NCBI GenBank assembly: GCA_004009845.1
Contig: RMBW01000025.1
Coordinates: forward strand, 124,001-188,000
From: Davidsoniella eucalypti
Taxonomy: Eukaryota; Ascomycota; Sordariomycetes; Microascales; Ceratocystidaceae
Direction: 5' to 3'
DNA length: 64,000 nucleotides
The notes below the pieces were generated by a model that was given only the letters and a program-made list of their open reading frames with translations, had not been told where the DNA came from and searched no databases. Every line of letters begins with the position of its first letter. The stretch's first letter is position 1. A program made the translations under genes and the position numbers. This document shows positions 25,507 to 37,411 of the stretch, piece by piece.

Positions 25507-26440
25507 TTATGGGGACGACGGCGTACCTTTGTTACCGATCGACTTGTCCGGCCGGCTCCTCGCGGTTCGAAGTTGAGTGTTGGCTTTCTGTCGTCTATAG
25601 ATGCTTATCCCGCATGTATAGGCATGGAAATCTTCACGACCAATATCTGATGGGATATCTCCCGTCAATACACGACCCATAACGATAACACTAGCCGCGT
25701 GGGAGCAAAGAACTGCGGCTTTGTAGCCTCTTGCATCGCAGTGGTCGATAATGGCCTTCAACCCTGCGCGCACACGGTCATATAACTGGTCAGGGTATTC
25801 ACCCTTCTCAGCCGGCATGCGTACCGACGAAGCGTCGAGCGAGGGCAAATCCAAGTCATCAAAGAGCGACTTCATGACTGCTGGTGGCGCAGGAGATGGC
25901 TGCACAAAGGGCGCGGCACCGTACCATTCACATATGCCATATTCGCCCAGGATCTTTCTCTGTCCTTGTGGGCGTTGGCTTGGGTCCTTGGCGCCATGGC
26001 CTTGGACGAACGGCTTGATGGTTTGCAAACAGCGGTACCACGGGCTAGAGAACACAGCGTCAATCGCCGGCTCCAGCGTGGCCAGCTTGTTGGCCAGCTC
26101 GTATGACTGCTTCACGCCATGCGAAGTCAACGCTGGATCGCTGGGGATCCCCGTGGGCGATTTGAAAGCTGAAGTATATTCGCCTGTCGCGGGGTTGACA
26201 GACCAATTTGTCCGAAACTAGACAGCATATTAGCGATTAGAAATGGGGTCCTAGAAGTCATAGCAAAGAAAAGCCTCTCGACGATCCATGTTTCTAGATC
26301 GAGATGATGTCGCCATGCTATGAATCTCAATCGTTGAACTAGAGTTTACAAAAGCCAAGATATAGAATGTGTTCCGTCAAGCGACGATAGATTTAGGTAC
26401 TCACACCGTGTCGGACGACATATATCACCTCTAAGGACAT
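25507..26440 (-). CDS. TFC7: Histidine-phosphatase-superfamily protein, TFIIIC subunit Tfc7-like
   Basis: Two exons, complement(join(25507..26217, 26405..26440)), 248 codons including the stop. The short first exon encodes MSLEVIYVVRHG. The intron (26218-26404, 187 nt) has a GTGAGT donor and a CTAG acceptor and splices between codons. Exon 2 continues FRTNWSVNPATGEY and then a histidine-phosphatase fold. Visible residues are the RHG motif (His11), SSPWYRCLQT (Arg about 74), an ICEWYG acid (Glu about 109) and CSHAASV (His about 185). The pattern RHG-xR(S/T)NW, 'T-GIPSDPALTSHGVKQ' and EWY-P-motif spacing is that of the fungal group including yeast Tfc7, which is part of RNA polymerase III factor TFIIIC. 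Other family members are plain phosphoglycerate-mutase-like phosphatases, and the sequence alone does not separate these roles. The last 30 or so residues are low-similarity and could reflect an unrecognised 3' intron. The gene is divergent from CNS1, sharing a 491-bp promoter region. Confidence 0.72.
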
Positions 26441-26931
26441 GATTGCTGCTTACATATATTTTGCTAGATGAGAAAGCCTTCAAATCGTAGTAAATTTCAA
26501 CAATTAGTGATCAAGTTGTGATACAAGATTGGAGACGATTAGGGTCTATGGAATAGGGTTACCAGAAATTGGGGTCGGTTTGGTAGTATGAGAATATTAT
26601 CTCAAATTCACATGACATTGACATGATGGCGGTTAATAGCAAAATTACCAAAAAGCCGTTATGGCGGCATTAATGCGAGGTATTTTTGAAGAATATTCGA
26701 CGCAAACTTGCACTTAAATCTTGAATGTTCTATGGCTTTCTTTTTGGATACTGTTTTGTTTGCTAACGAAAAATTCCATAAAGTCTATTGCCGTTTTGGG
26801 AAAAGACTACCCCTCCAAAAGTTTTACTCATAGTGAAATCTCATCTAGCTAAGCAACTCACAGACACAGAGAAATAGATACACTGATATATCCAATATAC
26901 CCCAGACTGTATATATCTGCATATCTTCAAG
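26441..26931. promoter_or_regulatory. Divergent promoter region, TFC7-like / CNS1
   Basis: The only DNA between the start codons of the TFC7-like gene (-) and CNS1 (+), so both promoters must lie in or overlap these 491 bp. A TATATAT sequence sits at about 26910, only about 20 bp before the CNS1 ATG, and AT-rich sequence runs throughout. No binding site for a named factor is clear. Confidence 0.5.
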
Positions 26932-28209
26932 ATGGTGCAGCTGACGGAAGTGACCGATGAGGTCGCCCAGAAGCTTCAGATCTCCGAAAACACCGCCCCA
27001 GCACAATCTAAACCTGGCGATGCTGATACCAAAGTCGCGCCAGTCGACGATACGGCCTCAGCCAGCCAGGAACAGAACAGTCCGCGTGTCTTCGGCCCTA
27101 TTCCAGCACCGAGCAAGACGGCAGAGGAGATGTACGACGAACTGAAAGCCACGCCGTTCTTCATGACCGAGCTGCAAGAAGACAACGACATGGCCGCCGC
27201 CTTCCAAGCCATAGCATACGAAGGCACGGCATTAGAAAATGCCACAGATTTCAAGACCAGCGGCAACGAACATTTCAGCAACAAGCTCTGGAGTGACGCG
27301 CGCGAGATGTACAAGCGTGGAATCGACATCTTAGCCTGTGAAGAGGCCAAGCGGAGGCGCGGCCAAATCACCAAGCATCCCGACACGGGCGTGCCCGACT
27401 CACCGGAAGAAATCGAGGCTCAACGCAAGCTTCTCGAAAGCCTCTACGCCAACCGCGCAGCGTGCAATCTCGAGATGAAGAATTTCCGTGCCTGCTGGCT
27501 CGATTGTACGGGCGCGCTACGTCTGAACTCGCAAAACGTCAAGTGTTGGTATCGTAGCGGCAAGGCTTTGCTTAGCGTCGATCGCCTGGACGATGCCGAA
27601 CAGGCCGTTACGCATGGCTTGGCTGTGGATGCGCAGAATAGGTCGATCTTGCTCGTGAAGGAGGACATCGTGAAGCGCCGTGCGGCGTTGGAGGCGAAGA
27701 AGAGGGCTGAACAGGAGCGAATAGATACGAAGAAGAGACGTGAGAGCCTGTCGAAGACGGCGTTGCAGGCACGTAATATCGTCGCGAGAACTACGGATAA
27801 GCCGCCGGATATGCAGGATGCTTCGATTAGATTGGAGCCGGACCAGGACGATCCGACAAGCTCGTTGGTCTTCCCTACTATGCTATTGTACCCGGTAGAC
27901 TACGAGTCGGACTTTATCAAGGCTTGGAGTGAGCTGGACTCGCTTGAGGCACATTTGGGATATATCTTCCCGTTGCCATGGGACTCGGAAGGCCGATACT
28001 CTCTGTCCAATGTCGAGTGCTATGTCGAGACTATCACCGGTGGCTTGATTAAGGTGGGCAAGAAGGTCTCATTGCTTAAGATCCTGAGTGGAGGCAAGGT
28101 CGAGGTTGTTGATCAGGTCGTTAAGATCTTTGTTCTTCCCAAGAATAAAGCCGAGGGCTGGATCAAAGAGTTCAAAGAAGCCAAGGCTAAACAACAAGGA
28201 AGAAAATAA
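26932..28209 (+). CDS. CNS1: Hsp70/Hsp90 co-chaperone Cns1 (TTC4 family)
   Basis: A single-exon gene of 425 residues. The family binds the C-terminal EEVD of Hsp90 and Hsp70 through a clamp-type TPR domain and, in yeast, is essential and supports translation-factor folding; it acts in cytosol and nucleus. In the sequence, an acidic, Pro-rich N-terminus (1-60) is followed by a conserved pre-TPR segment (TPFFMTELQEDNDM, about 75-90). Next come three TPR units at about 100-240 (FKTSGNEHFSNKLWSDARE; YANRAACNLEMKNFRACWLDC; KCWYRSGKALLSVDRLDDAE), a charged helix (about 245-280), and the C-terminal 'wheel' domain (about 310-415) typical of Cns1/TTC4. The ATG is the first in frame. The length is close to that of the yeast protein. 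The 3' end lies 376 bp from the convergent XBP1 stop. Confidence 0.95.
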   Translation: MVQLTEVTDEVAQKLQISENTAPAQSKPGDADTKVAPVDDTASASQEQNSPRVFGPIPAPSKTAEEMYDELKATPFFMTELQEDNDMAAAFQAIAYEGTALENATDFKTSGNEHFSNKLWSDAREMYKRGIDILACEEAKRRRGQITKHPDTGVPDSPEEIEAQRKLLESLYANRAACNLEMKNFRACWLDCTGALRLNSQNVKCWYRSGKALLSVDRLDDAEQAVTHGLAVDAQNRSILLVKEDIVKRRAALEAKKRAEQERIDTKKRRESLSKTALQARNIVARTTDKPPDMQDASIRLEPDQDDPTSSLVFPTMLLYPVDYESDFIKAWSELDSLEAHLGYIFPLPWDSEGRYSLSNVECYVETITGGLIKVGKKVSLLKILSGGKVEVVDQVVKIFVLPKNKAEGWIKEFKEAKAKQQGRK

Positions 28210-28585
28210 CGAAGAAACCGTATGGGATGTATATAAACAAAAAAGTAGTCACTGGTTGAAAAATAGACTAGATATAAGAATAAAACAACAGACAATGATG
28301 GATAAAGTTTATGAGCGCAAGCTTTCAAAATACGTTGAAATAAAGACATGCTGATTTCACATGTTAAATAGCTTCTAGATACTGTACACGACACGATAAG
28401 TTCAATACTGCTAATCGCCGCCTTCTGTAGATACAATAGAAATATTAAGTTCAAAAAAAAAAACAGTACACTAGTGCTAATATGACGAGTAAATGTAACA
28501 GTACATGTAGATATCAGGTTTTAACGTCCGCTGCCCACGAATAGAGATACAGAATTGGAAGGCTACTACTACTAGCTTCTTATTC
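28210..28585. other. Convergent intergenic spacer CNS1 / XBP1
   Basis: The 3' ends of two convergent genes. The spacer is AT-rich, with an A11 run near 28454 and AATAAA-like sequences (AGAATAAAACAA at about 28279), and presumably holds both polyadenylation regions. I see no gene in it. Confidence 0.6.
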
Positions 28586-30847
28586 TTAAAGAGATTTGCA
28601 TCTTCCCTCTGTGTTCATGAATCCCATAGCCTGTTGTGCAACTGTACTTATGTTTGCATTTGCTGCCGTACCAGGCTTTGGCTCAGTCTCCCCCTCTGAC
28701 GATTCGCTGCTCTGGCCACTGAGCCCCATCAAAAGTATCGCGGCATTCTTCTTATCAAATGTCTCTGGAGGACGATTTGTGTTATCCCGGTGGGCCGAGG
28801 TTTGGTCTCCTTTTTGGTGCATACGTGGCAAAGGTTCTGCGTAGCGCTGTGCCTCTTCTTCTGGGCCATGGCTTGTAGGACGAGAAGACATCACCTCGCC
28901 GTGCTGAAATGACCGCTGTTGTTGCTGCTGCGGCTGTGGCTGGTTGCGTGAGTACTTGTAAGCACTCGGGTCTGAGCAGATGCCACGACCGTAACGAGAA
29001 ACAGAGGCTGTATGCTCACGATCCATACGGCGCTTTCCGGTAATGGGTGGTAATGACAGTGGCAGCGCTGGAGTTTGATAGTTATATGAGTCCGTCTGGG
29101 TATTGGCGAAACCGTGCTTGGGTAAAGGCGGGGGTGAAACGGAGCTTGGCTTGAGATGAGGTAGTGTGTGAAGAAATGGGGCATTGCTGTCACTAGATGC
29201 CTCTCTAGAGAAGGTGACAGGCGAGTCTCGTCTTTCTATATCTCTCCCACGGCTAGTGTATGAGCGACTAGTGGCTCTGTAATGGCTAGTGGGAGTTGAC
29301 GTATAGCTTGAGGGGTATTTTTGTGAGGAGCTGTGCTGTTGAGAAGAGTTCCAAGGAAGCATGGCGTTTGGATTACTTCTGACAGACGGGGAGGTTAAGC
29401 TGTCTTCTTCCGTATCAGTGGTTGATGGACTGTCTACTCGTCGACCAAAATAGGGACTATTAGGTATCGCACGCTCAGGGCACCGATCTCTCTTCGGGCT
29501 CATACTACCACTACTTATAGGCGATCTGCGCCGGCTACTAGCTAGGGCAGTGTACTCTCGACGATATAACTCGGCTTGATGAGTGGCTTCGGTGATGATG
29601 GCAGGATCGATGATCATGCGGCCAAAGTCTGGAGTATCGATCGGTACGCATTGTTGGGGAAAGAGGGGACCAAAGAGGGGAATGAGAGCACCAGCAATTT
29701 TATGGCAGAAGGTAGCACAAACTGCTTTCGCGCACGCATATGGCATCCAGTATCCTGTGTCATATATGTGTTAGCGGTCTTGGACCCAGTATCTTGGTTT
29801 ACTTTATTAAAAGGACTTACCCTGGGCGACGATGGTACCGCCTGTGATACTATGTGTGATCTCCTTGAGGCCCGGGTTCATATTCAGCATTTTGGCCGGC
29901 ATAGTCTATGCAAAACGTCAGTAAGTTATAGTTTCTATGAAGAAATGAAACTTGACATACCTTTCCATACCGGCAACACTTAAAGAACGGCGTCATGCGC
30001 ACCAAGCCGTTGTTGTAGTCCCACATGACATTGAAAACCATATCCATGTCGGGTACAGTGAATGTGTACGAAAATACTATGGACAATGTTAGTCGATTGT
30101 GTATCTGATTTAGTGATTATAACGTCTAGAAGTCTTACCTTCAAAGCTCTCCCGTCCAGTCTTCTCGAAAAAGTCCTTCTTTCCACTGTTGTAGGGGATA
30201 TGGGAACTGTTCTCTTGGATATGTCCTAGAGGCTTAACATTGAAGCGTCGGACATACTCGAGAGTTCTTTCGTCAAAGTTTTCGTGTGGGGGATAATTAA
30301 CACGGCCACTAATCGGAACTTTAGCACACGAGCTCTCACGGTTGCTGTTAGACGAAGCCATTCTAGATCGAAGTCCAACAGCCAGCGACGCTGATGTAGG
30401 GCCAGGATAGAGCCGGGCTGGGATGCTAGTAGATACAACTCTAGGATCAGCAGCGTACGGTCTGATTCGACCCTTGGCTGCCATAGGTGAGTAGGAACCG
30501 TAAGTTTGGGCATGGGAGTATGACGGCAAGACAGCATAAGGCACAACCTGATCTTGTGGAGCCGACTGTGGGTTGTGGCGGTGATGGTGGTGATGGTGAT
30601 GGTGATGAGCATCGCGGTGACTGCGAGTAGCGTAAGCTTGATGGGAGGAGATGAGATGCGAATGGCGCGATGCTACAAAGTCACTGCTGTAGCCGCGATG
30701 GCTTGAAGGCACAAGTGACGTGGCTGATGGAGTCATGATGGATCTTGTCGGCGAAGAAGATGGCAATGCAGTGACTGCAGAGGAGTTCCGTTTGCCACGA
30801 GGCGAGAGCGGCTCAGTGGGATTCAACAGCGACGCAAGAGAGATCAT
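28586..30847 (-). CDS. XBP1: APSES-type transcriptional repressor, Xbp1-like
   Basis: Four exons, complement(join(28586..29754, 29821..29905, 29961..30076, 30139..30847)), 692 residues; all introns are 55-66 nt with GTAAG/GTATG donors and frame is kept throughout. Yeast Xbp1 represses growth and cell-cycle genes under stress and in quiescence through an APSES/KilA-N DNA-binding domain. Here that domain spans about residues 205-345, across the three introns: GHIQENSSHIPYNSGKKDFF, then SYTFTVPDMDMVFNVMWDYN, GLVRMTPFFKCCRYGKT, NPGLKEITHSITGGTIVAQG and YWMPYACAKAVCATFCHKI. This final Trp-x-Pro-Tyr-xx-A(R/K) block followed by 'LFGPLFPQQCVP' is characteristic of fungal Xbp1 homologs. Either side is low-complexity: a run of about nine His near residue 80, Ser/Pro-rich sequence, and a Gln run in the C-terminal half. 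The ATG is the first in frame. The Bqt4 family shares the fold but is less similar. Confidence 0.87.
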
Positions 30848-33644
30848 CGTGACAATGGAGTGCTAGGTATAGTCTGTGGAAGTCAGTCAGTAAAACGGGC
30901 CATGGAACCAGAATATAGACAGATTCTCATATGGAATCAATGGAGAGTCAAGTGATTATAGAGGGAGGGGGGGAAAGCGTCCGTTCGTTGGCGATCGTTT
31001 TATAGCATCCGTTTGCTGAAAACGTTTGCAATTTCTCCTTCCAGTGAATCAGAACCACAAGGCGAGAGAAAAGACAGGTTGCATCCAAACATGCGATGTC
31101 ACTGGACGGAAGGACTGGAGAATGAGTGCTGGCCTCACCTGTGACGAGATGGCTCCAAGAACGATGGAGAGAGTCGATGACAAGAGAGTCGGTCTCTGGT
31201 GTTTGGAGAGATGAAAAAGATGTCGAGAACAAGAGAAGGAAAAAGAGAGGAAAGGAAACCTTTGGGAAGAAGAGAAGAAATAGGAAACAAGAGAGATTTA
31301 GGCAGATCTTAGGACTAAGTAGAGATATCCATCGCAATCAATAAAAGAGTAGATGTTTTATATAAACACGAGCAGGTGCCTTGGCTTAAGGGAACCCCGG
31401 GGAATTCTCAGGAAACCCAAGTCAGGTCAAGTAGTTACTAGCCACGGCCGACCAAGTTCCTTTCGAGCATGAACAGCATGAACAGCTACTCGTCTTGACA
31501 GGACGGGGGCGGCAGGAACGATGGGACCAGCCGCGATTGCCATGACGGCAGGCGCTGCAACTTCTACTTTCAGAGCTGTGTAGGTGTGTACTTGTACAGT
31601 GTGAGTAAAGTGGACTCCGGGATTTGATCCGATGTCTGGCTGGCAGGATCGGCGCTTGCTCGTTTTGTCGTTCGTGTTAATGCATGTGCGATTTAAGGCG
31701 GCGTCACAAAGGCCAAAGAAAGAGGGGGAGACTTCGTTGTTTTGTTTCGGGCTCGGCGAAGGCCTTTTAGAGTCTCTAGAACGAAGATATGCTATCTTCT
31801 CTAGGCAGAGGCAGCGAGACCGATTTTGGTCAGTCAGTGTGCGAGAGGTTACAGAGTTGCTCTCTTCCTTGAGGTTCCTTGAGGGTGTAGTAGTTTTATG
31901 CGACTCTCACCTGTCTCGCTATCTACGGGATGCCTGGGGCCCAGTGCAGTTTGGCTAACAAAGAGTGCGAACTTGGAGACGAAACCAAGCAAGCAAGCAG
32001 CGATGCTGTTGGAACTCACAGAGCCACAACCTGGCCAGTGTTTGTCTGAAGCGAACCGTCAGTATCATGGCAGATGCAGACAAGCATATGTCTATACACT
32101 AATCATTTATCGATATTACCTTGCTAACCGACTCTTCTTTGTTTTGCCCTGCAAAAGCGGCGCTGCCATCCCAGAGGCCAACTTGTGAGACATCAAACCC
32201 GACAACAACAGTGACAAGTAGCTGTGATAGCTCACTATTATCTCTTGTCCATGGCTCCCCCGCCTCGTTTCTTGTGGTGGCAACCTGCGAAAGACCAGCT
32301 AAGCAGTCTTCTATCCATTACTGGCGGTAATGGATTTGTCAGTATACACACACGCCCCTATCCAGCGTGCTTGGCTGGCTATGGGTGACTTCTATATTGT
32401 GTTTTGATGGCTACGTGCATAAAGATACCACTTGAGGCACAGAGATGCATACTGCACACGAGAAAGGCCAAACACGCTGGGAATAAGAGGGAGAAACAGG
32501 AAGAGGAGAAAGAGCCTTCTTCCTGCTTCGTTCGAGGGCCTTCTGCCGCAGCGATGTGCCGCCCGGAACTCATAAGATCACCACGCCATTTTGCATCTGT
32601 TTGTTTGTCTATCATGAGTACCAGTATCACTTGGGGTGCTTTTCCCGTCCATTTCCTAGCAGAATAGACATGCCGATACAAGAGCCCCAAAGCGGAAGGC
32701 ATAGCCCATCGTAGGTACTTCTAGCCGTCTATCAAGCTAAAAGCAGTCAAAGAAACAGCAGCTAGTACAGACTTGCAAACAATGCCGTGAAGAAAAGAGG
32801 GTAGCCCTTTTGCAATTTTGGCTACTACAGGAGTTTGCTGGCTAGCTAAGCTGTCAACTGTTTGGAGTGTGGTCGTTTGCGAACACGGAATCTTGCCTAA
32901 GCAGGCTGGTTTCGCTGCTGCGAACACTCTGAGGCTACCAACTACGCAGACACTCGGCTGTTCCTCACTCGTGCCTGACCTTTGGCCGTGTTTGGCCGTC
33001 TTATATATTGGTCCATAGGAACTTAGACTGCTATTGGGCATTTACCATTCTGGCAACGGCCCGAAGGATGCTGCTAACATGCCCTCTGCAGCGATCTATC
33101 TTAGCTATGGAAGCCTTGCCTTTTATATGTCTGCAGTGGCTAAAGATCTTGAGACTCATGGAGGAATCGTGTGTATGATAGAGACAGGGTCTAGCCCCTC
33201 TCAAAACTTACTGCGGCCTCCCGTTACCGCCCCAGATCCAGTACCAACCTAGAGCGAGTTTCCGATGAAGCGAGCCACTATGCCTAAGAGATCGTGCTGT
33301 AACTCTCGCAGTTTCTGCTGCCATATCAAAAGCTGGACGTATTTTCTTCGCCGGGTAGAGCGCCTACGAAACGGTAGAGCAAACCCACCCCGCAATCACT
33401 ACGCTCCTCTGTTTGTTCATAGAGAGTTGCTCGCCTGTCAGCGTTTGCTACCTTAATTGCTAGTAGTTTGCCAATAAAAGGCTGTAGCAACTGTATCATC
33501 ACGCTTACTCAAGTTCGTCCTCTCTCGTTCAACCTCTTGATTTCTCTTCCTCTCTCGCTTTTGGCCTATTCTATCCTTCTTCCATGCATATTCCATAACT
33601 TAGATGTGCTATGAGCTCTATCACAAGAACGAGGACTGTGATTC

Positions 33645-33679
33645 ATCGCCTTCGACTTTGGCTCAAAGACGAAGGCGAT
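33645..33679. repeat. Strong intergenic hairpin
   Basis: ATCGCCTTCG-A-CTTTG-GCT-CAAAG-A-CGAAGGCGAT folds into 15 base pairs with a single A:A mismatch and a three-base loop. No gene lies within 2.7 kb, so it is neither a known terminator nor part of a recognised RNA. Confidence 0.85.
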
Positions 33680-36137
33680 AGAAAGACGAGTTCATGTCTA
33701 TATTTGACAGATACTATCCCTAAAAACAGACTATGTTGACCGAAAGCTAGTTCTTGAAGTCACCGTTAGAACAAGTCGACTATTATCTGATAACTTGGAA
33801 TCTCATCTTACATGCCGTTAAATTCCACATCATATACATGTCTGTAGCCCATCGTGTACTGTTCACCGTATGTGATCGGTGGCTCCTTGGTAATGATAGA
33901 GACTAGGATTATACGGTCTCATCACATTCATCAGAAACATTGCAATATCCTAACCACTCATTTGCAAACAAAACGAGCTGGGTTGGGTCAGAATTTTGTG
34001 TCTTTGTCTTAGTTCTCAAAGATAGCATGATAGCTTTGGAAAGGCGCAGACCGCTTCCAAATTCTCATACATTTTTATTAGTGCAGCTAGTGTTCCCGGC
34101 ACTACCGACCTCTCTCTGGTCTGTTAGGTATCATATTGCTTTTTGATAGTTCTTGGTAGTTAAAACACTGTAACATCTACGAGCTATCACACCGCTTGAT
34201 CATAGTTATGCAATGGTAGAAACCATCATTTTACCAGAAACACTCTCGTTCCATATTGTATGTATGTGCAAACGGTCTAAGCAAAGCACGGTGGATTGGG
34301 TTATCGACAGGTCACACTCATAACTCTTCTTTTTCACAGTAAGCTTACGGCCTAGAAATCACGAGCTCTCATATGGTCATGATAAGTCACTTTAGTCAGG
34401 ACTCTAGCTACATAAGCGTTGATTTCGGCGAGGCCTGCTCAGACCACGCTGAAACTCCAGCTCTGATTCGCTTGCCTCTGAGGAGTCGCCGATACATTGG
34501 CTGGTCAAGGGTGAACTAGTTCAAAACGAAGGCTCTCTTCTCAAGCATAAGATTCTGGTCTTGTTTTCCGGTTCTACAGTCATGCTTCTTCGCTTCTTTC
34601 CATCTTCCATGCTGCATCTATCCGCCCGCTTACTTGATACTTGTAAAGCTACCCTTTTTTTTCCACCAGAACTTCGAGAGAGTCGTGAAATTCCCCCCTA
34701 AGACTTATTTTCTTTTGTTGACGAGCGTCAAGTTATGACAGAAACTTATCTGTGAGTTCATCAACGGCAAGACTTTTTTCATATTTAACAAACGTAGTCT
34801 TAAACTTCAAACTAACACTTTGGTGTTGCCAGGTCTACCACGGGAAAAAGAAAAAAAAACTCCTAACATGGCAAAAAGGTAAGAACTTCTTCTCGGGAAA
34901 CACATGGTTCTTGGTCCACTCCAACGGATGCAGTACAAAGCCCGGATTTAGTGCAAGATGGAATCAAACTTGTCTAGATCTGACTCTTTGCCTGTCACTG
35001 CGTAACTCCAGACGTGTGGTTGCACTTGAACGACAGCTTCCCAAAACTGCAGTCTATCTCCACAAAGGTTCTTTTTCTCTACACTACTTTGTTTTTGTGT
35101 TTCTATGTGTGGCCATGGCTTTGTTGCAGCGTCTGTGTGCTATGGAAACTACCGTCAAAGTGGAAACCGACTTTTGTAGTCAGTAATGTACACAGTATCT
35201 CCAGTGTTCCTCCTGGCTACCTTCTTTGTGTCGGTATTCCCTTCCCTTTTAGAAACAAGTCTCCAGGTTATGCTAATAGTTGTGGTGTTGTAGGCTATAT
35301 TAAATATATGACAGGCTGGCACCATTCCTATCTATGATTCTCTCGTTCCATGAGATGTTTACCTCAAGTCCCTGATGGACTAAGTCTCAGACTGGCCAGG
35401 CGTATATCCACGTGGTTTTGTGGCTGTTTGCTCGACATTATATACCGTTTCTATGTGGGACTCGGTGTCATTTGATCCCTCTTCACACATAAACTACCTG
35501 ATCTAGGCCGTTGGTCTTCTTGGGTTCTTCATTCAGGTATTGCGTTTTGTGCTTTATTTGCTACAATTCATGTAGCTTCCCTTCATGTAAACGGCCGAAA
35601 TCATTCAGGAGACATCTTACTGCAGTATTCCGAGGGTTACAGTCTGAGCTATTTTACCTAAATGCGATATGCTATTAGAAATGTACCTATCCATATATGC
35701 TTTTGTGCATGTGCATGTGTGGCATCGGAATTTCAGGTACGACTTGGTCAAAGCAGAATAGCACACAAGTGTGAATGCTTGCATTTATAATCTCGGCTAG
35801 TACATTTGACGACTCCGAAGATTATTATATTTGTTTGCCAGTGGTCCGCTGTCTTTGTGAGGGGATGAGAAGATGTCCCTATTCTTTCAGGATGATCACC
35901 ATTGTATGTGAGAGGCATGTAACGACGTGGGGATGATGCAACTTGCTTTAGGTTTCAAAGACTAAGTATGCAACCCAAGTAGTACCCTTCTTCACTCCAA
36001 GTAGTAAGTTGGGTTGAACAATATCGTGGCATATAATGATATTTTAGGATCGGGCATATATAAGCATGTTATCGTAACACTGTATAACTAACACATCCAT
36101 ATATTATATAAACACACAGTGAAGTTTTATTGTAAAG

Positions 36138-36198
36138 TTAGGGTTTGATAGCGGACAAGTCTATGTAGCTGGTTCTACATCTTTGTCCTTAACCCTAA
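36138..36198. repeat. Imperfect 61-bp inverted repeat
   Basis: The left arm TTAGGGTT...GGACAAG...ATGTAG pairs with the right arm CTACAT..TTTGTCC..AACCCTAA around a CTGGTT loop. The left arm has about five extra bases. It could be a tiny foldback sequence or a structured RNA segment. Confidence 0.7.
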
Positions 36199-37355
36199 GA
36201 TAGAGATATTCTAGCATGTAAACAGACTCATGTGCTATGATTTGATGTTTGGCAGTCTATATTTTGCGTATACTTAGAGGTTCAATCATGTGAGGGTAGA
36301 TTTTTGGATGGATATTTTCTATATTCCATGAGCCTATTACTGTCACTATACCACCTTAGCGAAGAAGTTCAGAAATGAAGAATCATAGCTTGTAAGTCGT
36401 ATATCAGGCTCAGGGCGCTAGGTTATATGCATGGAAGTATAGACAGAAGACTCAAGGAATGAGTTTTATCGGCTAGCAACCTTCAGTGGATCCCTCGTCT
36501 TGAGAGAAAAGAAACAGGGGGAGAACCGCTACGGGATGGCTTTTTTCGACTCTCCAGTGGCTTTTTCTCATGCTTCAACGCTATAGCAAATGCGTCCCGG
36601 TTGACGTATTACAGGAAGAAGCGGAACTATGCATTGACTTCGACGGCTTGTTCTCGTGAATTTGAATTGTTATTACTATCAGATAAAAATGCATTATTAT
36701 ATCTAGTCAATCATGTATATGTTGATGTACAATCGTTGGGTACAGTTATCGAATATAAAGTGATAGTAGCCTAGAACAAACGATTATATTATTCAAATGG
36801 ATGTAGCATATTACTCAATACTTTGCTTTATAGCATATTAATTGCTTCATCACTACCCACTTGTATAACTGCTGTCACCTCATGTTACACGGGCTTGATT
36901 CTTTTGGCAGCACTATGCCCTTATCCAGTATTATAACGAGTTGCTCTTGTAGACTTTACAACGATTTAATCTTAATGAAACGAATTAACTATTTAATCAG
37001 TTGTGACCCATATTCATGTCTTGTTTAAATGTCCTGAATAGTTTTTGAGAACATACTATGCAACTGTAGTGTTATACAGGAATGGAATGTATAATAACCC
37101 TGACTCCCTGGTCCTAACCCTATTTTCAAATAGATAATCTTCATTTCGGGTCACATGTTTTTCTTTTTTGGATACATACATACTTTTCAAAAAGTGTAAT
37201 ATCGGTCACTCATTCCATGGCAAGTGCGAATGGCCTTCCCATCTTAATGTCGCGGCTAACACACTAGTCCTGCTGATGCTACTGACCGGAGTTACAAGGG
37301 TTAGCATAAGCCCTGGACGTAACTTTTGTCGCAAAAAAAAGCAAGTAAAATGGTT

Positions 37356-37411
37356 GGCGCGTCCTTGTCGGTTTTCTATTGTGTATTTTTATGTTTACGC
37401 GCAGCGCAAAA
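37356..37411. promoter_or_regulatory. Candidate MBF/E2F-like sites upstream of TOP2
   Basis: GGCGCGTCC at 37356-37364 (complement GGACGCGCC) and TTACGCGCAGCGCAAAA at 37395-37411 contain ACGCG and GCGCAAA cores. These resemble MCB (ACGCGT) and E2F (TTTSSCGC) sites used for G1/S transcription. They lie about 340-390 bp before the TOP2 ATG. Neither is a perfect ACGCGT, so function is inferred. Confidence 0.4.
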
